Source: Neoaquamicrobium microcysteis (lineage in GTDB: Bacteria > Pseudomonadota > Alphaproteobacteria > Rhizobiales > Rhizobiaceae). From it: a stretch of 64,000 bases of DNA. Under the pieces are notes generated by a model. It searched no databases and was not told the DNA's origin. It saw only the letters and a list, made by a program, of their open reading frames with translations. The stretch's first letter is position 1, and each line of letters starts with the position of its first letter. Position numbers and translations under genes: made by a program. Shown one piece after another: positions 44,891 to 53,916 of this stretch. The stretch covers positions 62,001-126,000 of the forward strand of contig NZ_VSZS01000068.1 of NCBI RefSeq assembly GCF_008180155.1, written 5' to 3'.

Positions 44891-47086
44891 GTGGCCAAAA
44901 CACCGGCGAAACCAGCTTCCGCAAAGAAGACCAACCCAACCAGCGCTGCAAAGAAAGAACCGGCTACCAAGGCCGCACCAAAGGCGGCTGAAAAGCCGAC
45001 GAAGGCCGCAGCCACGAAACCTGCCGCCAAGGCACCTGCCACGGCCAAGGCCAAAGCTGCAGCAAAGCCGGCTGTAGCCAAGACACCAGCAAAGACGGCG
45101 GCGGCAAAGCCTGCCGCGACCTCCAAATCGACAGCGCCCAAGGCAGCGGCAAAGCCGGCTGCCAAGGTGACCTCCAAGCCGGCAGCGAAGGCCGAGGCTG
45201 CAACCACGCCTAAGGCAGCTTCCAAGCCTGCCCCCAAGAAGACCGCGCCGGCGAAGGAGGCAGCTCCCGCCAAGGCGGCCGCGCCGAAGACGGCTTCGAA
45301 GGCTGCCGCCAAGCCGGCCAGCAGCAAAGCCGCGCCTGCCAAAGCTGCCGTAGCGAAGCCTGCCGCCCCGAAGCCCACAACGGCCAAGGCTGCAGCCGCG
45401 AAAGCGGCAACGGCGAAGGCCGCCGCGTCAAGGCCGTGGCTTGCCACCTACCCTGAGGTGGTGAAGCACGAGATCGGGCCGATCGAGGATGCATCGATCG
45501 GCGACATGATGGTGAAAGCCTGCGCGACCTTTGCCACGCGCCCCGCCTTCACCTCAATGGGCAAGTCGATCACCTTCGCCGAACTCGAGGAGCAATCGAA
45601 GCATCTCGCCGCCTATTTCCAGTCCAAGGGGCTGAAGAAGGGTGCGCGCGTCGCGATCATGATGCCGAACGTGCTTCAATACCCCGTCACGCTGATGGCG
45701 GTGCTGCGGGCGGGCTATACGGTCGTCAACGTGAACCCGCTCTACACGCCGCGCGAGCTCGAGCACCAGCTGAAGGATTCCGGCGCCGAAGCGATCGTTA
45801 TCCTGGAAAACTTCGCCACGACCTTGCAAACCGTGCTGAACAAGACGCCGGTGAAGCATGTGGTGGTCGCATCCATGGGCGACATGCTCGGCCTCAAGGG
45901 CTTCCTCGTCAACCTGGTCGTGCGCCGGGTGAAGAAGATGGTTCCTGCGTGGTCGCTGCCCGGCCACGTCAAGTTCAACGACGCCGTCAAGGAAGGCCGC
46001 TCGAAGAGCTTCCGCAAGCCGGACGTCGACCTCGACGACATCGCCTTCCTGCAATACACAGGCGGCACGACCGGCGTGTCGAAGGGCGCGACGCTGCTTC
46101 ATCGCAACGTCCTGGCCAACGTGGCGCAGAACGCGCTGTGGGTGGAGAGCGCCTATGTAAAGCGCAAGCGGCCCGACAGCCTCGTCTATGTCTGCGCGCT
46201 GCCGCTCTATCACATCTATGCGCTGACGGTGAACGCGCTGATGGGCATGCAACAGGGCGCGCAGAACATCTTGATCGCCAATCCGCGCGACATTCCAGCC
46301 TTCGTGAAAGAGCTGCAGAAGTATCCGGTGAACGTGTTCCCCGGCCTCAACACGCTGTTCAACGCACTGCTGAACAACGAGGACTTCCAGAAGCTCGATT
46401 TCAAGCCTCTGCTTCTGACGTTCGGCGGCGGCATGGCGGTGCAGAAGGCGGTGGCCGATCGCTGGAAGAAGCTGACAGGCATCACGATCTCGGAAGGCTA
46501 CGGCCTGTCGGAGACATCTCCTGTGGCGACCGCCAACCCGTTCGACGCCGATGATTTCTCCGGCACGATCGGCCTGCCAATGCCGTCTACGGAGATCGTC
46601 ATTCGCGGCGAGGACGGCAAGGATCTGCCCACCGGTGAGGTCGGCGAAATCCTCATCAAGGGCCCGCAGGTGATGGCCGGCTACTGGAATCGTCCCGACG
46701 AGACCGAAAAGGTCATGACCAAGGATGGGTTCTTCAAATCGGGCGACATGGGCTTCATGGACGCGCGGGGCCACGTGAAGATCGTGGACCGCAAGAAGGA
46801 CATGATCCTCGTCTCGGGCTTCAACGTCTATCCCAACGAGATCGAGGACGTGATCGCCATGCACCCCGGCGTGCTGGAAGTCGCGGCTGTTGGCGTTGCC
46901 GATGAGAAGTCCGGCGAAGTGCCGAAGATCTTCGTGGTCAAGAAGGACGCGAACCTGACCGAGAAGGACCTGATCGACTTCTGCAAGGACAAGCTGACCG
47001 CCTACAAGCGGCCCAAGCATGTGGAGTTCCGCACAGAACTGCCGAAGACCAACGTCGGCAAGATCCTGCGACGCGAACTCAGGTAG
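44891..47086 (+). CDS. fadD: Long-chain fatty acid-CoA ligase with a Lys/Ala/Pro-rich N-terminal extension
   Basis: The 731-residue protein has a C-terminal FadD-type enzyme (about 180-731) that activates fatty acids with ATP and CoA. The AMP-binding P-loop YTGGTTGVSKGA lies near 388-399, GYGLSETSPV and a C-terminal adenylate-binding domain with catalytic Lys in NVGKILRREL follow. Residues 1 to about 178 are almost only Lys, Ala, Pro, Thr and Ser in AAKPA/KTAA-type repeats, resembling histone H1 tails and bacterial AlgP/HctB proteins. GAGGAGGA before GTG 44891 supports this upstream start, so the extension is probably translated. FadD is normally about 560 residues, without such a tail. Confidence 0.9.
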   Translation: MAKTPAKPASAKKTNPTSAAKKEPATKAAPKAAEKPTKAAATKPAAKAPATAKAKAAAKPAVAKTPAKTAAAKPAATSKSTAPKAAAKPAAKVTSKPAAKAEAATTPKAASKPAPKKTAPAKEAAPAKAAAPKTASKAAAKPASSKAAPAKAAVAKPAAPKPTTAKAAAAKAATAKAAASRPWLATYPEVVKHEIGPIEDASIGDMMVKACATFATRPAFTSMGKSITFAELEEQSKHLAAYFQSKGLKKGARVAIMMPNVLQYPVTLMAVLRAGYTVVNVNPLYTPRELEHQLKDSGAEAIVILENFATTLQTVLNKTPVKHVVVASMGDMLGLKGFLVNLVVRRVKKMVPAWSLPGHVKFNDAVKEGRSKSFRKPDVDLDDIAFLQYTGGTTGVSKGATLLHRNVLANVAQNALWVESAYVKRKRPDSLVYVCALPLYHIYALTVNALMGMQQGAQNILIANPRDIPAFVKELQKYPVNVFPGLNTLFNALLNNEDFQKLDFKPLLLTFGGGMAVQKAVADRWKKLTGITISEGYGLSETSPVATANPFDADDFSGTIGLPMPSTEIVIRGEDGKDLPTGEVGEILIKGPQVMAGYWNRPDETEKVMTKDGFFKSGDMGFMDARGHVKIVDRKKDMILVSGFNVYPNEIEDVIAMHPGVLEVAAVGVADEKSGEVPKIFVVKKDANLTEKDLIDFCKDKLTAYKRPKHVEFRTELPKTNVGKILRRELR

Positions 47087-47107
47087 GGACGGAAAACTCC
47101 AAGGGTC

Positions 47108-47137
47108 TCGGGGCGCTTCCGGCGCCCCGAACTTTTT
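47108..47137 (+). terminator. Rho-independent terminator of fadD
   Basis: TCGGGGCGC-TTCCG-GCGCCCCGA forms a 9-bp perfect stem, followed by ACTTTTT, 21 bp after the stop codon. Confidence 0.92.
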
Positions 47138-47165
47138 GTGGAAGGGCTTCGGCAGCCAGGCTGCG

Positions 47166-47618
47166 TCAGCCGTTGCTTACCTTCTCGTTGAAGGACGAGA
47201 AGAACTGTCCGGCCAGTTTCTTGGAGGTGGACGTGATCAGCCGGCTGCCGAGCTGGGCGATCTTGCCGCCGACATCGGCTTTGGCCTCATAGGTGAGGAC
47301 GGTTAGGTTCGGGCCGTCTTCCTTCAGCGTCACGTCGGCACCGCCTTTGGCGAAGCCGGCGATGCCGCCCTTGCCTTCGCCCTGAATGGTGTAGGAGTGA
47401 GGGGGCTTCAGGTTCTTCAGCTCGACTTGGCCGTTGAACTTGGCCTTGATCGGCCCGATCTTGAGCGTGACGACAGCCTCGAGCTCGGTGTCGGATTTCT
47501 TCTCCAGGCTCTCGCAGCCGGGGATGCATTGCTTGAGGATTTCGGGGTCGTTCAGCGCTTCCCAAACCCTGCCGATGGGAGCCTCGATGCGTTCCTCGCC
47601 TTCGATTATCATCGCCAT
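47166..47618 (-). CDS. coxG: CoxG-family SRPBCC protein
   Basis: The 150-residue protein is of the CoxG (carbon monoxide dehydrogenase subunit G) family, with START/SRPBCC features: IEAPIGRVWEALNDPEILKQCIPGCESLE at the N-terminus and VTLKIGPIKAKFNGQVEL. CoxG is thought to recruit or deliver molybdenum hydroxylases to the membrane, often via quinone-binding. It is 11 kb from the coxSLM operon here. GGGAGGAATTTGG precedes ATG 47618. Confidence 0.9.
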   Translation of the reverse strand: MAMIIEGEERIEAPIGRVWEALNDPEILKQCIPGCESLEKKSDTELEAVVTLKIGPIKAKFNGQVELKNLKPPHSYTIQGEGKGGIAGFAKGGADVTLKEDGPNLTVLTYEAKADVGGKIAQLGSRLITSTSKKLAGQFFSSFNEKVSNG

Positions 47619-47710
47619 AACCAAATTCCTCCCGCTTGCTGGCAACCGTGGTAGCGCAATGATGCGCGAGCATGCAATAACTGGCCCGCGCAGCGAAAGA
47701 GGGAAACGCG

Positions 47711-49510
47711 ATGGCAGGCAACGCCAGCACAAGATTGAGGTCCCAGCAATGGTTCGACAACCCGGCTGACCCCGGGATGACCGCCCTGTATATCGAGCGG
47801 TACCTGAACTACGGCCTGACGCGCGAGGAGCTTCAATCCGGCAAGCCGATGATCGGCATCGCGCAGACCGGCTCGGACCTGTCGCCCTGCAACCGCCACC
47901 ACATCGAGCTTGCCAAGCGCGTGCGCGAGGGCATCCGCGCGGCGGGCGGCGTGGTGTTCGAGTTTCCGGTTCACCCGATCCAGGAAACCGGCAAGCGCCC
48001 CACCGCCTCGCTCGACCGCAACCTCGCCTATCTCGGGCTCGTGGAAACGCTTTACGGCTATCCGCTGGACGGCGTGGTGCTGACGATCGGATGCGACAAG
48101 ACCACGCCGGCGATGCTGATGGGGGCGGCAACCGTCAACATTCCTGCCATCGCACTCTCGGTCGGGCCGATGCTGAACGGCTGGCACAGGGGCGAGCGCA
48201 CCGGATCCGGCACCATCGTGTGGAAGGCGCGCGAGATGCTGGCGGCAGGCGAGATCGACACTGCCGGCTTCATCGACCTGGTCGCCTCCTCCGCCCCGTC
48301 GGTCGGCTACTGCAACACGATGGGCACCGCCACCACCATGAATAGCCTGGCGGAAGCGTTGGGCATGCAACTGCCTGGGTCGGCTGCCATTCCGGCACCC
48401 TACCGCGAGCGCGGACAAATCGCCTACGAAACCGGCAAGCGCATCGTCGAGATGGTATGGGAGGACCTCAAGCCATCCGACATCATGACGCGTGAGGCGT
48501 TCGAGAACGCGATCGTCGTCAACTCGGCCATCGGCGGATCCACCAACGCGCCGATCCATCTCAATGCCATCGCGCGGCATCTGGGCGTTCCACTTGACAA
48601 CGATGACTGGCAGGAGGTGGGGCACGACGTGCCGCTGCTGGTGAACCTGCAGCCTGCGGGCGAATATCTGGGCGAAGACTATCACCACGCCGGCGGCGTA
48701 CCGGCGGTGGTGGCCGAACTGATGAAGGCCGGCATGCTGCCGCATCCCGAAGCCAGGACGGTGAACGGCAAAACTATCGGCGACAATTGCCGTGAGGTGG
48801 AAAACCTCGACACGAAGGTGATCCGGACGGTTGCGGACCCGCTGAAGAAACAGGCGGGTTTCATCAACCTCAAGGGCAACCTGTTCGACAGTGCGATCAT
48901 GAAGACCAGCGTGATCTCGCCGGAGTTCCGCGAGCGCTATTTGTCGAACCCCGCAGACCCGGAAGCGTTCGAGGGTAAGGCTGCCGTGTTCGACGGGCCG
49001 GAAGACTACCATGCCCGCATCGACGACCCGGCCGAGGGTATCGACGAACACACCATCCTGTTCATGCGCGGGACGGGGCCGGTCGGCTATCCGGGGGCGG
49101 CCGAGGTGGTGAACATGCAGCCGCCGGCCTACCTCATCAAGAAGGGTGTGCACTCCCTGCCCTGCATCGGCGACGGGCGGCAGTCCGGTACTTCGGGCTC
49201 ACCCTCCATCCTCAACGCCTCGCCTGAGGCGGCTGTGGGTGGCGGGCTGGCGCTGGTGAAGACCGGCGACCGGGTGCGCATCGACCTCAAGAAGGGGACG
49301 GCGGACATATTGATCTCCGACGAGGAGCTTTCTACCCGGCGCGCGGCGCTGGTGAGCGCGGGAGGCTATGCGTTCCCGGACCATCAGACGCCATGGCAGG
49401 AAATCCAGCGCGGCATGGTCGACCAGCTATCGGCCGGCATGGTGCTGAAACCTGCGGTGAAATATCAGCGCGTCGCGCAGGAAAAAGGCCTGCCGCGCAA
49501 CAATCACTGA
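47711..49510 (+). CDS. IlvD/Edd-family dehydratase (dihydroxy-acid or sugar-acid dehydratase)
   Basis: The 599-residue enzyme dehydrates 2,3-dihydroxy acids. Cluster and Mg motifs visible are [14 protein letters not shown] (Cys plus carbamylated-Lys region), [15 protein letters not shown] and [30 protein letters not shown] loop bears the first cluster cysteine. The sequence type is closer to L-arabinonate/D-xylonate dehydratases than to valine-pathway IlvD, so sugar-acid breakdown is the better guess. GAGGGAAACG precedes ATG 47711. Confidence 0.86.
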   Translation: MAGNASTRLRSQQWFDNPADPGMTALYIERYLNYGLTREELQSGKPMIGIAQTGSDLSPCNRHHIELAKRVREGIRAAGGVVFEFPVHPIQETGKRPTASLDRNLAYLGLVETLYGYPLDGVVLTIGCDKTTPAMLMGAATVNIPAIALSVGPMLNGWHRGERTGSGTIVWKAREMLAAGEIDTAGFIDLVASSAPSVGYCNTMGTATTMNSLAEALGMQLPGSAAIPAPYRERGQIAYETGKRIVEMVWEDLKPSDIMTREAFENAIVVNSAIGGSTNAPIHLNAIARHLGVPLDNDDWQEVGHDVPLLVNLQPAGEYLGEDYHHAGGVPAVVAELMKAGMLPHPEARTVNGKTIGDNCREVENLDTKVIRTVADPLKKQAGFINLKGNLFDSAIMKTSVISPEFRERYLSNPADPEAFEGKAAVFDGPEDYHARIDDPAEGIDEHTILFMRGTGPVGYPGAAEVVNMQPPAYLIKKGVHSLPCIGDGRQSGTSGSPSILNASPEAAVGGGLALVKTGDRVRIDLKKGTADILISDEELSTRRAALVSAGGYAFPDHQTPWQEIQRGMVDQLSAGMVLKPAVKYQRVAQEKGLPRNNH

Positions 49511-49528
49511 CGCGCGTCACGAGATTGT

Positions 49529-49559
49529 GCATGGCCGCGCGGTTGCGGCGCGGCCATGC
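49529..49559. terminator. Perfect GC hairpin between convergent genes
   Basis: GCATGGCCGCGC and GCGCGGCCATGC form 12 perfect pairs with a 7-nt loop, 19 bp after the dehydratase stop and 12 bp before the end of the convergent DUF1059 gene. No T-run is present. Confidence 0.55.
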
Positions 49560-49570
49560 CGGTCAAAGCT

Positions 49571-49774
49571 CTATGCCACCGTCAGCGGCGGCGTTCCCTG
49601 ATGGATGGCGCTCCTGACCTCCTTACGGAAGGCGGGCGTATCGTGTTCGCCGTGCACGGCGACTGCGTGCTGTACGGCGGCGTTCACAAGTTCTTCCTCA
49701 TCGTCAGCCGAAATCGCGACGGTGCACTTCATTTCGCTGGGGAATTCACGGCAGTCTATATATTTGCGCGCCAT
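49571..49774 (-). CDS. DUF1059-family small protein
   Basis: The 67-residue protein has the family pattern MARKYIDCREFPSEMKCTVAISA, an acidic middle, and AVQHAVAVHGEHDTP. The two cysteines and histidines suggest metal binding. Function is unknown. GGGAGGC precedes ATG 49774. Confidence 0.85.
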   Translation of the reverse strand: MARKYIDCREFPSEMKCTVAISADDEEELVNAAVQHAVAVHGEHDTPAFRKEVRSAIHQGTPPLTVA

Positions 49775-49922
49775 GATGAGCCTCCCTGCTCGGCGCCAAC
49801 CCCGCCTCGGTGCATGATACTCCTGTCGCGATGGCCCGTCACATGGATTGCAAAACCCTCATCGAACAAGGTTGCGTGCCGGGCGCGCCTCGACCATGGT
49901 CGCAGCAGAATGGAAGGCAGGT

Positions 49923-50330
49923 ATGACAAGGCGCAACTCATCACTCGGCTTCTTCGGCATGTTCGGCCGCTCCAGCGACCTACGCCATCTCGACAAGGCG
50001 TTGCGCGCGGTCGACCTACACCCCGCGCTGGTGCCCGAGGGCGTCAAGTTGACCATCGTCAATCTGATGAAGGACGCGTGGCCGGATCGTGAGCCGCCCG
50101 AGGATGCCTACCTGCCTCTGGCGGGCCTGTTCGCCTATTGCGTGGCCGGGCGCGACGCGTTCCTGCACGTGAATGGGGAAGCACGGCTTGCCGATGTCGA
50201 AACCCGGATCGAGCGCGCGCTGGATGCCGATGAAAGCCTCGACGCGCAGGTCGTTCTGCTGGCGCTGCATGCCAGGCTCATCAACCCGGAAGTGGTGGAG
50301 CGGTTCGCGCTGAGCGCCGACGGGGAGTGA
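49923..50330 (+). CDS. Conserved hypothetical protein
   Basis: The 135-residue, largely helical cytoplasmic protein starts MTRRNSSLGFFGMFGRSSD. Conserved-looking segments are LHPALVPEGVKLTIVNLMKDAWP and ADVETRIERALDADESLDAQVVLLALHARLINP. I do not recognise a characterised family. GGAAGG lies upstream of ATG 49923. It converges with the methyltransferase gene. Confidence 0.7.
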   Translation: MTRRNSSLGFFGMFGRSSDLRHLDKALRAVDLHPALVPEGVKLTIVNLMKDAWPDREPPEDAYLPLAGLFAYCVAGRDAFLHVNGEARLADVETRIERALDADESLDAQVVLLALHARLINPEVVERFALSADGE

Positions 50331-50356
50331 CGCGCCGAAAAGCGGTGCGATAACAG

Positions 50357-51940
50357 CTATCCCCAGCCCATCGCCTTTTTCGGGAGGTGGATGTTTGCAT
50401 GGCGGGCGCGGAGCGCATCGTCCACGTCACGCGGGACGTGGCGGGGAAAATGGCTTTCCAGGATGCGGCGCTTTTCGGCGATGGCGCGCTGAAGGATGTC
50501 CGGCCTGCCCTTCTCGTTCCATTCCTTGGGGCTGAAGCGATCGGCAATAGCGGGATAGAAATACTCCGTCTGCATCAGTCGCAGCGTCTGCTCGTGACCG
50601 AGATAGTGCCCCGGTCCGTTGAGGCAGACATCGGTGATCGCCTCGATCGACAGAGCCGCGTCCGAGACCTCGATGCCGCGAACGCAGCGCAAGCATTGGC
50701 CGATCATGTCATTGTCGATGATGAGGCTTTCGAGGCAGAAGCCCAGCAGCGAGGCGTGCATGCCGGCGGATTCGTAGATCAGGTTCAGCCCTGAAAGCCC
50801 GGCCATCACGTCGGTGATGCCCTTTTCGTAGCCGGACTGTATGTCGGGCAGCTTGGAATCTGCCATCCCGGCCGCCGAGCCGCCTGGCAGGTCGTAGTAC
50901 TGCGCCATCTGCGCGCAAGCCGCCGTGAGCAGCGCCTGCTCGCCCGAACCGCCCGACATCGCGCCGGTGCGCAGGTCGGAGACGAAGGGCCATGTGCCGA
51001 ATATGCAGGGATGGCCGGGCTTGAGCGCGTTGACGTAGACCAGTCCCGCCAGCACCTCGGCCACAGCCTGCACCACCGCACCGGCGATCGCAGCCGGCGC
51101 GGTTGCGCCCGCCTGGCCTGCCGACAGAAGCAGGATGGGGATGCCACCTTCCACGCAGGCTTCGAGCACGCCGCAGGCATCCTCCGCGAACTTCATTGGC
51201 GGCACAACGAAGCAGTTGGAGTTGGACACGAATGGCCGGGCGCGGAAATTCTCCTCCCCGCCGGCGATCGCGTAAAGCATGTCCAGCGCAGGAGCGACGT
51301 TCTCGCGGACCGTGAAAGATGTACCGACGTGCTTCGTCGTGCCGGTGACGCAGGCGTAGAGCGTATTGAGGTCGAGGTCGGCCGGATCGACCATGTCGCG
51401 CGGCACCATCGGCCGCTGGAAGAAGTGGATGTTGTCCATCCGGTCGACTATGCGCGCGGCATCGTAGATGTCCTGAAGCAGCGACTCGCGGTATTCGCGC
51501 TTTTCGACATCCACCACATGCACCGCTGCACCCGCCGTGCCGTAGTGAACGCGCCGGCCCTGCACGACCATGTCGTGCTTCGGATCCTGCCCATGGAGGG
51601 TGAAATGCCGTGCGGCGCTCCTGATCGTTTCGAGCACGAGGGCGCGGGGGAAGCGGATCCGGCCATCTTCCCCGTAATGGGCACCGGCGCGTTTCAGAGC
51701 CTCGACGCAGGAAGGGATGGCGTTGGCGAAGCCAACCGTCTCCAGAACCGTCAGTACCGCTTCGTGAATGCGCTCTATGTCGTTTTCGGCGAGGGGTCGG
51801 TATCGCCCACCTTCAAGCCCGGGCCTCACCGGCCTGATATCCTCCGCCAGCGGCGCCGCGCGCATGGCGCGCCGCGCATCGCGACCGCCCGCCCGCCTCG
51901 AAGAAGCGGGCGCCTGTGGTTCATCGACCGTGACCGGCAT
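50357..51940 (-). CDS. MttB-family (trimethylamine methyltransferase-like) protein without pyrrolysine
   Basis: The 527-residue protein belongs to the non-pyrrolysine MttB superfamily of corrinoid-dependent methyltransferases: N-terminal IHEAVLTVLETVGFANAIPSCVEALKRAGA, then GPGHYLGHEQTLRLMQTEYFYPAI near the C-terminus. It contains no in-frame stop, so it is not read through with pyrrolysine. Characterised relatives demethylate glycine betaine, proline betaine or carnitine. No corrinoid protein or corrinoid-reductase gene is adjacent. GGGGAAC precedes ATG 51940. It lies 258 bp downstream of the MocR gene on the same strand. Confidence 0.88.
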   Translation of the reverse strand: MPVTVDEPQAPASSRRAGGRDARRAMRAAPLAEDIRPVRPGLEGGRYRPLAENDIERIHEAVLTVLETVGFANAIPSCVEALKRAGAHYGEDGRIRFPRALVLETIRSAARHFTLHGQDPKHDMVVQGRRVHYGTAGAAVHVVDVEKREYRESLLQDIYDAARIVDRMDNIHFFQRPMVPRDMVDPADLDLNTLYACVTGTTKHVGTSFTVRENVAPALDMLYAIAGGEENFRARPFVSNSNCFVVPPMKFAEDACGVLEACVEGGIPILLLSAGQAGATAPAAIAGAVVQAVAEVLAGLVYVNALKPGHPCIFGTWPFVSDLRTGAMSGGSGEQALLTAACAQMAQYYDLPGGSAAGMADSKLPDIQSGYEKGITDVMAGLSGLNLIYESAGMHASLLGFCLESLIIDNDMIGQCLRCVRGIEVSDAALSIEAITDVCLNGPGHYLGHEQTLRLMQTEYFYPAIADRFSPKEWNEKGRPDILQRAIAEKRRILESHFPRHVPRDVDDALRARHANIHLPKKAMGWG

Positions 51941-52197
51941 GACAGTTCCCCAACCGACACTCTGCCAGTGGCGCGGCTTCTGCGAGCCGCCTGCACCATC
52001 TGACAGCACCGACTATGTCGCTGTCGTGGGGCAGTTGGATTGGGCCAGCGCTTTCAACGAAGATGAGCCAGTGCTGATATTTGGGGTAGGGTCGGAGATC
52101 GGTTAGAACTCCATAGCCGCAGCTCTACGCCTCCTCTCAAGAGAGACAACCCGGCTTACACAATCGTAAGGGAGCCGGCTCGTCTCCCAAGGAGGAA

Positions 52198-53694
52198 CTA
52201 CGCTGCCGCAGGTCTCCGCCCGGCTGCCGTTGCCAGTTCGCGCACTCCGGGCTCGATATGCTGAAGCGCGATGGACGAGATGCCGAGCCGCAGGAAGCGG
52301 CCGTTCTTTTCCGGTCGGTCGAAGAAGCGTGCGCCGGGCTCGATCAGCACGCCGCGCGCGGCGGCCACCTGGGCCAATGCGGCGCCATCGGCACCGGGTG
52401 GCCCCTCCAGCCAGACCGACGTGCCGCCGAGCGTATCGGCCGAGCGCCATTCGGGCAGGAAAGCGTCGATAGCCTGAGAAAGCCGCTTGCGGCGCTCTGT
52501 GAAAGCGGCGGAAAGCTTGCGCACCAACGCCTCGTGATGACCTAGCGACAGGAACAGGGCGACCGCGCGCTGGTTGTTGGCCGGCGGGTGGCGCAGCATG
52601 AAGCGTCGCAGGGCCCGCAGCTCGGCGATGAGCCCCGCCGACGCGACGATGTAGCCAAGCCGCAGCCCCGGCGCGAGCGTCTTGGATAGCGAGCCGACAT
52701 AGACCACGCGGCCCGAGCGATCCATGCCGCGCAGCGCCTGCTGGGGCGCGTCATCGACGAGTTGGCTGTCGTAGCCGTCCTCGATGATGATGCGGTCATG
52801 CGCCTCGGCGTCAGCCAGCAGCTGGCGGCGGCGCGCCTCGCTGAGCGACACCATGGTGGGGCAATGGTGATTGGGCGTGACAAAGACGAAATTGGTGTCG
52901 CCCGGGATGGCGCCAACATCAATGCCGTCGCGATCGACCCTGACGGGAGCGACCTCCGCGCCAGCGAGCCTGAAGATGGAGCGGGCGTCGGGATAGCCCG
53001 GATCTTCCATGGCGACTTTGGAACCCTTGCCCATCAACAGCGTCGCCAGCATGTAAAGCGCGTTCTGCGCGCCGAGCGTAACGATGATCTCGTCGGGGTT
53101 GGCGAAGATGCCGCGACGCGGCAGCAGGCGCGCCTGTATCTGCTCGATCAACAACGGATCGTCGCGGTCGACCATGTCGGCCGCCCAGTTTCGGATCTCC
53201 AGCACGGCCAGCGCCATGCGGTTGCACTCACGCCATTCGGCCGTGGGAAACAACGCAGGGTCGAACTGGCCGTAGACGAACGGGTAGGACGACTTGATCC
53301 AGTTTTCCTGCTTGGTCGGCTCCGGCATCTCGGAGGCGGCGATGCGGCGACGCGCCTTCCAGTCTATTGTGTCCTGCGGCTCGCGGTTCGCCGCCTCGCG
53401 CATGCGGCCGGGCGTGGCGAGGACCTCGGGATTGACGAAATGACCCCGCCGCTCGCGCGCTATCAGAAAGCCCTGGTCGACCAACTGCTGGAACGCCAGA
53501 ACGACCGTGCCGCGCGCGACGCCCAGCTTCTCGGCGAGGATGCGGCAAGAAGGCAGCGGCATCGAAGCCGCGATCTGACGATCGAGGATCGCCGCCACGA
53601 TCGCCTGCCTGATCTGGGCCTGAAGGGTCTGGCCGGATTCCGCTGAAATCCTGAACAGGCCGGACCATATCGCCGGATCGGTTCTCGTAGGCAT
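52198..53694 (-). CDS. MocR-family (GntR-aminotransferase fusion) regulator
   Basis: The 498-residue regulator has an N-terminal GntR winged helix (SCRILAEKLGVARGTVVLAFQQLVDQGFL, about 48-76), a linker, and a type I aminotransferase domain with PLP-binding Lys near 334 (YVGSLSKTLAPGLRLGY). Members such as GabR, PdxR and EnuR respond to amino compounds. It sits upstream of the mttB-like gene on the same strand and diverges from pgi. GGGAGCGAC precedes ATG 53694. Confidence 0.9.
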   Translation of the reverse strand: MPTRTDPAIWSGLFRISAESGQTLQAQIRQAIVAAILDRQIAASMPLPSCRILAEKLGVARGTVVLAFQQLVDQGFLIARERRGHFVNPEVLATPGRMREAANREPQDTIDWKARRRIAASEMPEPTKQENWIKSSYPFVYGQFDPALFPTAEWRECNRMALAVLEIRNWAADMVDRDDPLLIEQIQARLLPRRGIFANPDEIIVTLGAQNALYMLATLLMGKGSKVAMEDPGYPDARSIFRLAGAEVAPVRVDRDGIDVGAIPGDTNFVFVTPNHHCPTMVSLSEARRRQLLADAEAHDRIIIEDGYDSQLVDDAPQQALRGMDRSGRVVYVGSLSKTLAPGLRLGYIVASAGLIAELRALRRFMLRHPPANNQRAVALFLSLGHHEALVRKLSAAFTERRKRLSQAIDAFLPEWRSADTLGGTSVWLEGPPGADGAALAQVAAARGVLIEPGARFFDRPEKNGRFLRLGISSIALQHIEPGVRELATAAGRRPAAA

Positions 53695-53754
53695 GGCGTC
53701 GCTCCCGGATGCACGAGACTCGGCAGTCTCTGGCGCAACGCATTCAAGACTGGT

Positions 53755-53795
53755 CCAATGGCTTGCGCCAATGAAATTAATTGATCGTACCAATT
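53755..53795 (-). promoter_or_regulatory. CCAAT direct repeats and AATTG/CAATT inverted repeat upstream of mocR
   Basis: CCAAT occurs at 53755-53759, 53768-53772 and 53790-53794 (starts 13 and 22 bp apart), and AATTG/CAATT flanks 53779-53795. MocR proteins usually bind spaced direct repeats near their own promoter, so these are candidates for autoregulation. Confidence 0.35.
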
Positions 53796-53916
53796 TGTGC
53801 CACTGATGGATCGGCCCTTGGGCCATTTGCAGCTTGAACCCGCGGGCCGCTGCGTCTTATGAATCCCCCGCGCCGGCAAGACCGGCCAAAGCAAGCCAGC
53901 GACGGCGGAGACAGAC

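Noticed and set aside
44891-45425. Lys/Ala/Pro-rich stretch as a separate histone-like gene
   Set aside because: It is in frame with FadD with no stop codon between, and the single ribosome binding site lies before the tail.
45554-47020. Minus-strand open frame antisense to fadD
   Set aside because: Shadow frame with His/Arg/Val-rich composition and no domain.
50357-51940. Pyrrolysine-containing trimethylamine methyltransferase
   Set aside because: The frame has no in-frame TAG, and no pylTSBCD genes are in view, so it is the non-pyrrolysine type.
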